From a virus: 64,000 nucleotides of DNA. The DNA lies in IMG/VR virus record IMGVR_UViG_3300010403_000705, positions 62,001-126,000 of that record, one strand, 5' to 3'. Below the pieces are notes generated by a model. The model saw nothing but the letters and a program-made list of their open reading frames with translations, made no database searches and was not told the origin of the DNA. Below, piece by piece: positions 15,620 to 22,397 of this stretch (within the stretch, counting starts at the first letter, position 1; each line of letters starts with the position of its first letter). A program made the position numbers and the translations under genes.

Positions 15620-16372
15620 TTGGAAAAAGAACCTAGAAAAGCTTCTGAAATTCTTTTAGAATTAGAAGCTAAGATTGATGTGTTAACTAGTATAGTAAGA
15701 ACACAGGATCTTAATATTAAAATTTTATCTAATAAAGTTAATTCATTATTGGAATTAGAAAAATCAGATAAAGTCACATCATCTTCTATTAAAATTGAAG
15801 CAGTTGACACTATTCCGTCTAAAATAAATTCAGAGTTTTTGGAAAGACAAGTGTTAATAAATCCTAATTCACAATTACCCCAGGAACAAGAGCCTAAAGG
15901 TTTTAGGAGAACCTCCAGACCAGAAACTTATGCTGGTGATAACAGTTATCTAAAATCACCAGTGGTAAGTAATTCTAGAATTTCAGAAGACTTTACTAAA
16001 CTACAAGAACCGGAAGTAGTAGTTCCTAAGGAGGCAATGAATTTTACGGAAGTGCCAGTGCCTCTTAAAAAAGATAAATTGTCGTCATCTACAACTATAG
16101 TGCCAGTCGTACAGAGAATTGTAGATAAAAACGGTAAATCAGTATTTTTAGCAGATGTAGAAATATTACTTATGGAGAATAAGCAGTCTATTTCTAAAAC
16201 TAGAACTAATGGTGCGGGCAAATGGATGGCTTCTTTACCAATAGGACAATACAGAATTTTTGTTCGTAAAAGAGAATCAATAAATAAAGAAAAATTAGAA
16301 GTGATGCAAGATATTCAAGTGGATGGAACACAGTCGCCATTAGAATTGAAAACAATGATTATTAAATCTTGA
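15620..16372 (+). CDS. Coiled-coil protein with C-terminal carboxypeptidase-regulatory-like beta domain
   Basis: TTG start with GGAG six bases upstream. An N-terminal coiled coil (ILLELEAKIDVLTSIVRTQD) is followed by a Ser/Pro-rich linker. The last 85 residues match the transthyretin-like carboxypeptidase regulatory fold: a strand with DKNGKSVFLADVEILL, then TRTNGAGKWMASLPIGQYRI. Such domains occur in phage tail, fibre and surface proteins. A structural role is likely but unproven; the gene lies outside the main virion block. Confidence 0.6.
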   Translation: MEKEPRKASEILLELEAKIDVLTSIVRTQDLNIKILSNKVNSLLELEKSDKVTSSSIKIEAVDTIPSKINSEFLERQVLINPNSQLPQEQEPKGFRRTSRPETYAGDNSYLKSPVVSNSRISEDFTKLQEPEVVVPKEAMNFTEVPVPLKKDKLSSSTTIVPVVQRIVDKNGKSVFLADVEILLMENKQSISKTRTNGAGKWMASLPIGQYRIFVRKRESINKEKLEVMQDIQVDGTQSPLELKTMIIKS

Positions 16373-16417
16373 TTAACTTTGAGATATTGACATATATGCT
16401 TCTTTGGAGAAAAATAT

Positions 16418-17119
16418 ATGTCATCACAATTTCAAATTATAGTTGCCGATCCGCCTTGGGATTTTAATGATCTTTTAAAAATGTCAGATGTTGCACGAGG
16501 ATCTAAATCTAATTATCTCACCATGTCAATGTCAGACATTCAACATTTACCTATAAATAAATATGCAGATCCAAACGGTGCTATTCTAGCATTATGGGTT
16601 CCGTCTTCTTTATTACAAGAAGGTTTGAATGTTCTATCAGCATGGGGATTTACACATAAACAAACTTATGTATGGGTAAAAACAAAAATAAATCCATTTG
16701 TACACATTACTAAAGAATTTTTTAATAACATAAAAAAAATTTTAGATAAGAATAGTGCGTTGAGCCCTCGTGCTATAATTTGTATAAAAAATGCATTGTG
16801 TAAAACATACTCACTGGATAATATTTTATCTTTTGGCATGGGTCGTTTATTTAGGCAAACTCATGAAATTTGTTTAATCGGAGTGAACAACAATAAAATA
16901 TATAAAAAATTAAATAATAGATCACAAAGATCTGTATCATTTGCAGAAAATTTAAAACATTCTGCAAAGCCAGAATGTTTACAAAACTCTTTGGAATTAA
17001 TGTTTCCAGATTCAAATAAATTAGAATTATTTGCCAGAAGAATCAAACCTAATTGGGTTTGTTTAGGTAATGAAGTATGTAATGGAGAAGATATTACAGT
17101 CTCTCTCGCTAAATTATAA
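16418..17119 (+). CDS. MT-A70-family adenine methyltransferase
   Basis: The DPPW catalytic motif appears at once (IVADPPWDFN), followed by ALWVPSSLL, the W-rich strand THKQTYVWVKT, and the closing LELFARRIKPNWVCLGNEV. These are the hallmarks of MT-A70-like N6-adenine methyltransferases, which act on DNA in phages and bacteria. At 233 aa it is the catalytic domain alone, without a specificity domain. Likely role is protection from host restriction or epigenetic marking of phage DNA. A TTGACA lies upstream at about 16388, but no good -10 follows. Confidence 0.85.
   Translation: MSSQFQIIVADPPWDFNDLLKMSDVARGSKSNYLTMSMSDIQHLPINKYADPNGAILALWVPSSLLQEGLNVLSAWGFTHKQTYVWVKTKINPFVHITKEFFNNIKKILDKNSALSPRAIICIKNALCKTYSLDNILSFGMGRLFRQTHEICLIGVNNNKIYKKLNNRSQRSVSFAENLKHSAKPECLQNSLELMFPDSNKLELFARRIKPNWVCLGNEVCNGEDITVSLAKL
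16955..16980. repeat. Intragenic perfect inverted repeat, 10-bp stem, 6-nt loop
   Basis: AAACATTCTG (16955-16964) and CAGAATGTTT (16971-16980) pair exactly within the methyltransferase gene. Confidence 0.7.
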
Positions 17120-17150
17120 ATAATGTTAATTAGAGGATTATTGTGTAGTT

Positions 17151-17669
17151 ATGTCTAAAAAAACACTTTTATTAAATGCAAGTTATGAAGTGCTTTCCTT
17201 TATTCCAGAACGAAAAGTTTTTAAACTATTATTCTCTCCTAAAGATAAAGTAGAGGTAATTTCTTCCTGGGATGATGAAATTGTTTGGAGTAATGGTAGA
17301 GTGAAGCATCCTTCTATTTTAAGATTAAAAAACCATGTTAAAAGAAATTATTTTAACTCTAATTTTAGTCGTAAAGCGCTTATTAAAAGAGATAGAAGCA
17401 CTTGTCAATATTGCGGTAAAAAATTAACCGCCTCTCAAATAACTATAGATCATGTTTTACCAAGGGCTCAAAGAGGTATTACATCGTTTATCAATTGTGT
17501 GGTCTGTTGTCAAATTTGTAATAATAAAAAAGCAGATAGGACACCAGAGCAAGCATCTATGATTTTATTAAAAAAACCAACACATCCGTCTTTTTCCGCA
17601 CATCATTATCTTGCAGACCCTCAAGAGTTTTGGCATAAAGACTGGGATGATTTCTTGGGCTCATCTTAA
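17151..17669 (+). CDS. HNH endonuclease
   Basis: Carries a complete HNH/McrA-type nuclease: CQYCGKKL, then ITIDHVLPRAQRG with the catalytic His, FINCVVCCQICNNKKADRTP closing the zinc site and Asn/His pair. N-terminal 80 residues match the extension common in this HNH subfamily (LLLNASYEVLSFIPERKVF). It could be a free-standing homing nuclease or have a role in DNA processing. A strong terminator follows directly, so it ends a transcription unit. Confidence 0.85.
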   Translation: MSKKTLLLNASYEVLSFIPERKVFKLLFSPKDKVEVISSWDDEIVWSNGRVKHPSILRLKNHVKRNYFNSNFSRKALIKRDRSTCQYCGKKLTASQITIDHVLPRAQRGITSFINCVVCCQICNNKKADRTPEQASMILLKKPTHPSFSAHHYLADPQEFWHKDWDDFLGSS

Positions 17670-17673
17670 TAAG

Positions 17674-17709
17674 GAAAAAGTGGCAATATATACATATTGC
17701 CACTTTTTC
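17674..17709 (+). terminator. Rho-independent terminator, 16-bp stem
   Basis: GAAAAAGTGGCAATAT (17674-17689) pairs perfectly with ATATTGCCACTTTTTC (17694-17709) around loop ATAC. The A-tract on the left and T-tract on the right suit termination on either strand. It closes the topA-to-HNH gene run. Confidence 0.9.
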
Positions 17710-17762
17710 ATTCAATAATTATGAATACTATATAGTTTCCTTATGATATATAGGATGGCACT

Positions 17763-18014
17763 ATGACACAACAGGTAAGTTACAACTGTATAGTTTGCGC
17801 TAAAGAATTTGATAACACTGATGAGTTGCATTCTGTAGCTTTGTCTAAAATTAATGTAACTAAATTTAAAATTTGCCAATCCTGTTTAAATATATCTGAT
17901 CCATCAGATGATTATTTACAAGTTCGTAAAATAGTAAATTCTTATGCGGAAACTACAGAAGCAAAACATTATTTTGAAGCAGTCAAAGAAATAATTGATT
18001 CTATCAAGAAATGA
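17763..18014 (+). CDS. Small Cys-rich protein (83 aa)
   Basis: A CIVC near residue 10 and a CQSC near residue 38 form a likely zinc knuckle, followed by an acidic helix. The ATG comes 53 bases after the terminator, with AGGATGG just upstream. First of several small zinc-ribbon proteins in this stretch. Function unknown. A 7-bp palindrome at 17894-17909 lies inside. Confidence 0.6.
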   Translation: MTQQVSYNCIVCAKEFDNTDELHSVALSKINVTKFKICQSCLNISDPSDDYLQVRKIVNSYAETTEAKHYFEAVKEIIDSIKK

Positions 18015-18087
18015 TTATAATATTTTTTTTATCTTTGTATCTTATTTTGTGATAATAGTGACACCTTCAATATAATAGAATATTAAT

Positions 18088-18285
18088 ATGATCTGTGCAA
18101 ATTGCTCTAAACTAGCGTCTTTGAACACCAGTAAATCGTGTCTAAAATGTGGTAATAGTATATTTAATAATCTATCTGTAATATGTAATAAATGTTCGGA
18201 TGTTGACAAGCAATGTGTCGTGTGCTTAAAAAGAATGTTACCTACTAATAAATTAAGCAAAGGCTGTGGATGTGGTGGGAAATAA
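18088..18285 (+). CDS. Small multi-cysteine zinc-ribbon protein (65 aa)
   Basis: Four CxxC-type pairs (CANC, CLKC, CNKC, CVVC) and a CGCGGK end, so two or more zinc sites in 65 residues. Composition resembles double zinc-ribbon proteins that bind nucleic acid or protein partners. Next to peptide deformylase, three bases upstream of its start, so they probably share a message. Confidence 0.6.
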   Translation: MICANCSKLASLNTSKSCLKCGNSIFNNLSVICNKCSDVDKQCVVCLKRMLPTNKLSKGCGCGGK

Positions 18286-18288
18286 AAT

Positions 18289-18837
18289 ATGATTATTAAA
18301 AATGATGAAGAGTTACTAAGAATTAAATGTGATAATGTAACTGAAGATGAAGTTGGATCACTTATTGAATTGTTAGAAAATGAATTAAATGCAGCTAATA
18401 GGCTGGGTGTGGAAGGTATAGGATTATCAGCTATTCAAGTGGGTGTGCGTAAGAATATTGCTATTGTTAGATTAAAAGATATATCTTTTAACTTAGTAAA
18501 TTGCACAATCAATCAAGCTTATGATCCTGCTATTTTTAGACAAGAAGGATGTTTATCATTTCCTGGACGAGTAGAAGATACTATAAGATTCCAAGAAATT
18601 CACGTTGTTGATAATTTAGTGTATCCTCACAATTTTATAGCTACTGGTCTATTATCTGTAATATGCCAACACGAAATTGATCATTTGAATGGTGCATTAT
18701 TTATGGATCGTGTGAATAGTATAAATACAGTTTCAAGAAAAAAAAATAAGCTTGGACCAAATGATCTTTGTATTTGTGGCAAAGTAGATCCACGTACTAA
18801 ACATCCTAAAAAATTTAAAAAATGTTGCGGTAAATAG
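18289..18837 (+). CDS. def: Peptide deformylase fused to a C-terminal SEC-C motif
   Basis: All three deformylase motifs are present: GIGLSAIQVGV (GxGxxAxQ), EGCLSFPG with the metal-binding Cys, and CQHEIDHLNG with the HExxH metal site. The enzyme removes the formyl group from nascent N-termini. After about 150 residues comes GPNDLCICGK ... FKKCCGK, a SEC-C zinc motif with a short insert. SEC-C is known from SecA and YecA, where it binds SecB or the ribosome. Phage deformylases are common but normally lack any C-terminal zinc tail. Ends in TAG. Confidence 0.9.
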   Translation: MIIKNDEELLRIKCDNVTEDEVGSLIELLENELNAANRLGVEGIGLSAIQVGVRKNIAIVRLKDISFNLVNCTINQAYDPAIFRQEGCLSFPGRVEDTIRFQEIHVVDNLVYPHNFIATGLLSVICQHEIDHLNGALFMDRVNSINTVSRKKNKLGPNDLCICGKVDPRTKHPKKFKKCCGK

Positions 18838-19160
18838 TGAATTTATATAATTTATTTAATATAAATCTTCCGGTATGTTTTTATTGTTCATCTAAATGTA
18901 TTTCTCGAGGTCACAATATATTTTGTTGTGAGATATGTAAACATGAATATTTAAAAAATGATGTTTGTTTTGTGATGCAATGTAAAGATATTTTTATTAC
19001 ACATTCTCCGTTCGTGCCTTATCATTTTTCTATAGCATATAAAGAGTGGGATACTAAAAATGATTTTTCTGTACAGATAGAAATTCCATCATTTGATATA
19101 ACTAAAATGGATGAAGAAAAACTTTATAATAAAATAAAATTATATATAACGTTTACTTGA
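18837..19160 (+). CDS. Small Cys-rich protein (107 aa)
   Basis: GTG start overlapping the deformylase stop. Cysteine pairs CFYC, CEIC and single Cys between suggest a zinc finger in the first 45 residues; the rest is beta-rich. Overlap with def implies coupled translation. No family recognised. Confidence 0.55.
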   Translation: MNLYNLFNINLPVCFYCSSKCISRGHNIFCCEICKHEYLKNDVCFVMQCKDIFITHSPFVPYHFSIAYKEWDTKNDFSVQIEIPSFDITKMDEEKLYNKIKLYITFT

Positions 19161-19166
19161 GGGCGT

Positions 19167-19385
19167 ATGGATAAAAAACAAGCAAAAGAATTAACTAATG
19201 ATGTATTGATTGCTGATGTTCTAATTAGATTGAAAGCGATAGAGACTTTATTAATTGCAAAAAATATTTGTACCGAAGAAGAGTTAAAAAAGCAAATAAA
19301 GAGTGTAACAGAATTAATAACTCTTTCTATTTTGCAAAAATCAAATGTATCGGGTGATTTAAATAAAATTATTCAAGAATTGTGA
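19167..19385 (+). CDS. Small helical hypothetical protein (72 aa)
   Basis: Two-helix protein with a MDKKQAKELTNDVLIADVLI start. No recognised motif. GAGGGCGT before the ATG serves as ribosome-binding site. Three bases separate it from the thioredoxin-like gene. Confidence 0.5.
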   Translation: MDKKQAKELTNDVLIADVLIRLKAIETLLIAKNICTEEELKKQIKSVTELITLSILQKSNVSGDLNKIIQEL

Positions 19386-19388
19386 TAA

Positions 19389-19697
19389 ATGTACTATTTA
19401 ACTCAAGAATGTGATTTAATTATAAGTGATAAAGTGCAAGTTTTGTATTTTTATGCAACATGGATGCCACATCATAACAAGATGTTATCAATGATAGATA
19501 AAATGGAGCAAAAATATAAAAATGTAGAATTTATTGCAATTGATGTCGATTTTTTCAAAAATTTATGCAAACGTTTTGAAGTAGAATCTATTCCAATAGT
19601 TATTATATTAAACAACGGAAAAGCCATTAAAAGGATTGAAGGGTTAGTATTAACGAGTGCATTTAAAAATGCATTTGCTGATATATTTAAATTATAG
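19389..19697 (+). CDS. Thioredoxin-fold protein lacking the active-site cysteines
   Basis: Size (102 aa) and order of elements are those of thioredoxin: VQVLYFYATW strand, IDVDFFKNLCKRFEVESIP with the cis-proline, and VIILNNGKAIKRIEG. The redox site, normally WCGPC, reads WMPHH, so no dithiol chemistry is possible. Such variants act as structural or binding subunits; T7 uses host thioredoxin as a polymerase processivity factor, which shows one possible non-redox role. Confidence 0.75.
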   Translation: MYYLTQECDLIISDKVQVLYFYATWMPHHNKMLSMIDKMEQKYKNVEFIAIDVDFFKNLCKRFEVESIPIVIILNNGKAIKRIEGLVLTSAFKNAFADIFKL

Positions 19698-19706
19698 GAG
19701 ATGATA

Positions 19707-20003
19707 ATGAATAAAAAAAATAAAGAACATCAATCTAAAAACAATCCACCAGCTTTGAGATCAGAATCAGAAAAAATATGGAATGAAATTAAAAACTTAA
19801 AACTAGAAATGTTTACTTTGCCTAATCAATTTGTATATATGTATTACAAACCAATTACTATTGATCCTGCTAAATTACATTTAACTGCTTTAACTTCAGC
19901 TACTTCAGTTTTACCTGCATTAGAAAATGCATTATATCCTCAATATCAAGTTGAGCAAGTTGATAGATTTATTCTTGTTACTCTAGCACCAGTAAAAAAA
20001 TGA
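19707..20003 (+). CDS. Small hypothetical protein (98 aa)
   Basis: AGGAG at 19696-19700 is correctly spaced for ATG 19707, not for the ATG at 19701. Mixed fold with a YMYYKPITIDPAKLHLTAL strand region and a short helix. Not recognised. Confidence 0.55.
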   Translation: MNKKNKEHQSKNNPPALRSESEKIWNEIKNLKLEMFTLPNQFVYMYYKPITIDPAKLHLTALTSATSVLPALENALYPQYQVEQVDRFILVTLAPVKK

Positions 20004-20009
20004 GGAATT

Positions 20010-20504
20010 ATGCCATTTGATGAAGAAGATGAAAAACCATCGAATTATCCTCCAAAGGTAGCTTTAAAAAAAGTTAGCACCCAAAAATCTATTTTTGAGA
20101 CTCAACCTAGAAAACCTTCTGCGGAAGAATTTGAAAAAAAAGTACAACAAGTTCAAGATAGAGCATTTAGTTATAAAACTAAGGCTGCCGAATTAGCTTT
20201 GCAATTTAATAAAGCAATGACTGATCGTACTCTTAAATCTAATAAAACTGTTTTTTCTATTGAGATTGAACAAGATTTGCTTGCGAAAATGATTCAATTA
20301 GCCATCGAAATAAATGCTGACCCTATAGAACAAGAAGGAATGGGATCATTAAGTTGGATTACTTTATTATTAAAAACTTGTTTTACGCAAAGGGATAGAA
20401 TAAATTTTCTAGAATATTCTTTATCGCAAATTGATAAAAAAATGGAATCAATAATTATTCGAGAGATTAATAAATCTCTTGACAAGAAAAAGAACAATGA
20501 ATAA
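20010..20504 (+). CDS. Hypothetical protein (164 aa)
   Basis: Disordered charged N-terminus followed by helices (FEKKVQQVQDRAFSYKTKAA) and a charged C-terminal helix. GAGG precedes the ATG. No recognised motif. Lies just upstream of the primase zinc-finger gene. Confidence 0.55.
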   Translation: MPFDEEDEKPSNYPPKVALKKVSTQKSIFETQPRKPSAEEFEKKVQQVQDRAFSYKTKAAELALQFNKAMTDRTLKSNKTVFSIEIEQDLLAKMIQLAIEINADPIEQEGMGSLSWITLLLKTCFTQRDRINFLEYSLSQIDKKMESIIIREINKSLDKKKNNE

Positions 20505-20507
20505 GTT

Positions 20508-20687
20508 ATGGTAACTAAGGAATTATTATTATTTCTCATTTCCGAGGAAAAAGAAAATTTTAGTAGGTATTCACAGTTATGTACAAATTATCAAATTTCT
20601 CTGGACCCGTTAGCAGTAGCCAAACATCAGGGTATTATGGAGATTCTACAGAAACTTCTACAGGAAAAAAATTCTACCAGGACTTGA
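20508..20687 (+). CDS. Possible small gene overlapping the start of the primase zinc-finger gene (59 aa)
   Basis: An open frame from ATG 20508 to TGA 20685-20687 encodes a helical peptide (ISLDPLAVAKHQGIMEILQK). It overlaps the first 109 bases of the next gene in another frame. Its last bases overlap an in-frame TTG (20684) that could start the primase zinc-finger protein just before its conserved part. No good ribosome-binding site. Either this is real and the downstream start is TTG 20684, or the frame is accidental. Confidence 0.3.
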   Translation: MVTKELLLFLISEEKENFSRYSQLCTNYQISLDPLAVAKHQGIMEILQKLLQEKNSTRT

Positions 20688-21205
20688 TAAGAAAAGCAGA
20701 TTCAGTACCAATAACTAGATTATTTAAACATTATAATTTACGAATTAATGATCAAAATAGAAAAATAATATGTCCTTTTCCTACTCATAAAAGTGGAAGA
20801 GAAAGTTCGCCTTCTTTTTATTTTTATCCACAAACTAATAGTTTTTGGTGTTTTGGATGTAAAATAGGAACAAGATGCTGCGATTTAATTGCTAATATGG
20901 AGAATATTTCCAGAACTAAAGCAGCATTTAAAATATTAGAGTTGTTTAAATCTGATGTAGATGATGATGCTGTTTTGATTGATAGAGATAACTTTTCTGA
21001 AAAGTTATCTCTAATGTTGAGTTTTTCTGAGCATGTTAGAAACTTTATACATTATAATAATGATGAAAAATCTTTATTATTCATCGACCATGTGTGTGAG
21101 GTTTATGATACGGTAAATGCAAAGCATCATTTGAGTAATGATGCTTTGCAATCTGTAATAAGTCAATTAAAAGAAAAGATAGATTCTTATACATTATATG
21201 TCTAA
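20579..21205 (+). CDS. Primase zinc-binding (CHC2) protein, split from the catalytic core
   Basis: Contains the CHC2 zinc finger of DnaG-type primases: ICPFPTHKSGRESSPSFYFY then FWCFGCKIG, which binds the template and licenses primer initiation. No TOPRIM domain follows; the catalytic core is a separate gene at 43840. The first 35 residues are Ser/Thr/Gly-rich, and a TTG at 20684 is an alternative start just before the conserved part. Two perfect hairpins (14 and 13 bp) lie in the 3' half. The end overlaps sbcD by eight bases. Confidence 0.8.
   Translation: MYKLSNFSGPVSSSQTSGYYGDSTETSTGKKFYQDLIRKADSVPITRLFKHYNLRINDQNRKIICPFPTHKSGRESSPSFYFYPQTNSFWCFGCKIGTRCCDLIANMENISRTKAAFKILELFKSDVDDDAVLIDRDNFSEKLSLMLSFSEHVRNFIHYNNDEKSLLFIDHVCEVYDTVNAKHHLSNDALQSVISQLKEKIDSYTLYV
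20983..21013. repeat. Intragenic perfect inverted repeat, 14-bp stem, 3-nt loop
   Basis: TAGAGATAACTTTT (20983-20996) and AAAAGTTATCTCTA (21000-21013) are exact reverse complements in the primase zinc-finger gene; no T-run follows. Confidence 0.9.
21118..21150. repeat. Intragenic perfect inverted repeat, 13-bp stem, 7-nt loop
   Basis: TGCAAAGCATCAT (21118-21130) and ATGATGCTTTGCA (21138-21150) are exact reverse complements, 50 bases before the sbcD start. Confidence 0.9.
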
Positions 21206-22397
21206 TATCATTATACTTGGAGATCCACATTTAGGAAAAAGCTTATCTCAGGGCAGAGTTGGCATTGGGTCTAACTTAAATAGTCGTATTGTAGATCAGC
21301 TTAATCTTCTTGATTGGACCTTGGATCAAGCAATAGATTTATCTATAGATCATATAGTAATAACAGGAGATATTTTCGAAGATCCTAGACCACCTCCTTC
21401 ATTAATTACTTTATTCATTTCTTGGTTAAAAAAATGCCAAGCTAATTCTGTGCATGTTCATTTAATTTTGGGCAACCATGATATACTGCGCAGTGGTTTT
21501 ATTTACTCCTCTCCATTAGATATTATTAGTGAGGTAGAATTAGAAAATGTTGATGTGTATAAAAATATTAATACAATCACTATTGATACAACTGCTATAA
21601 CTTTAATGCCGTTTCGAGATCGAAAAGCCCTAGGAGCATCAACAAATAGTAATGCTCTTTCTTTACTAAAAGAATATTTAGTATATGAATTAGCTAGTAT
21701 GCCTATTACTTATAAAAAAGTTTTAATAGGACATTTAGCTATCGAAGGCTCTATTCCTATTGGTGATGAAATTGATGATATAAGTAATGAATTATTTTGC
21801 CCATTAGATATGTTTAATGGTTATGATTACGTTTGGATGGGGCATGTGCATAAGCCCCAAATTATGAAAAAACAGAAACCATATATTGCACATATTGGTA
21901 GTATGGATATTTCTAATTTTGCCGAAATCGATCACAGTAAACATATAATTATACTTAATTGTTCTTCAAATCAAGAATTTATAACAAAAAAGTTACCGAC
22001 TAGACCATTAAAAAAAATATCTATTGTAATTCCCAAATTTGTTGAAGATACTACTAAGTACGCTATTCAATGTATTAAAGATATGAATAAAGATTTGAAC
22101 AAATCTACAATAAGAGTGGAAATTGCACTAGAAAGCCCTGAACTACAATCAATTGACAAATCTGCAATAGAAAAATACTTAATTAATCAAGGCGTTTTTA
22201 ATATTACTGGTATCTCGGAATCTAAAAAAGCTATTTTGATAAAAAAAGATAATTATAATACTCTGGATACCAAAATAGATGTACCATCCGCCATTAAAAA
22301 ATATAGTTCCATTTATGTAGAAGAAAATCAAAGGTCTGATTTTATCAACTTAGCTATGGAAATTTATAATTCTTATAAGGTTGAATTAAAAGAATGA
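21198..22397 (+). CDS. sbcD: SbcD/Mre11/gp47-type nuclease subunit
   Basis: All metallophosphoesterase motifs are in order: GDPHLG, TGDIFED, LGNHD, IGHLAIEG and MGHVHKPQ. This is the nuclease half of the SbcCD (Mre11-Rad50, T4 gp47-gp46) complex that resects ends and opens DNA hairpins. At 399 aa it is of normal size, with a C-terminal part for binding SbcC. The start overlaps the primase zinc-finger gene and its stop overlaps sbcC (ATGA). SbcCD cleaves long palindromes in E. coli, which is relevant given the many inverted repeats here. Confidence 0.9.
   Translation: MSNIIILGDPHLGKSLSQGRVGIGSNLNSRIVDQLNLLDWTLDQAIDLSIDHIVITGDIFEDPRPPPSLITLFISWLKKCQANSVHVHLILGNHDILRSGFIYSSPLDIISEVELENVDVYKNINTITIDTTAITLMPFRDRKALGASTNSNALSLLKEYLVYELASMPITYKKVLIGHLAIEGSIPIGDEIDDISNELFCPLDMFNGYDYVWMGHVHKPQIMKKQKPYIAHIGSMDISNFAEIDHSKHIIILNCSSNQEFITKKLPTRPLKKISIVIPKFVEDTTKYAIQCIKDMNKDLNKSTIRVEIALESPELQSIDKSAIEKYLINQGVFNITGISESKKAILIKKDNYNTLDTKIDVPSAIKKYSSIYVEENQRSDFINLAMEIYNSYKVELKE

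Noticed and set aside
17690-18087. tRNA or small RNA gene in the gaps around 17.7-18.1 kb
   Set aside because: No cloverleaf, CCA end or T-loop consensus; the only structure is the terminator at 17674-17709.
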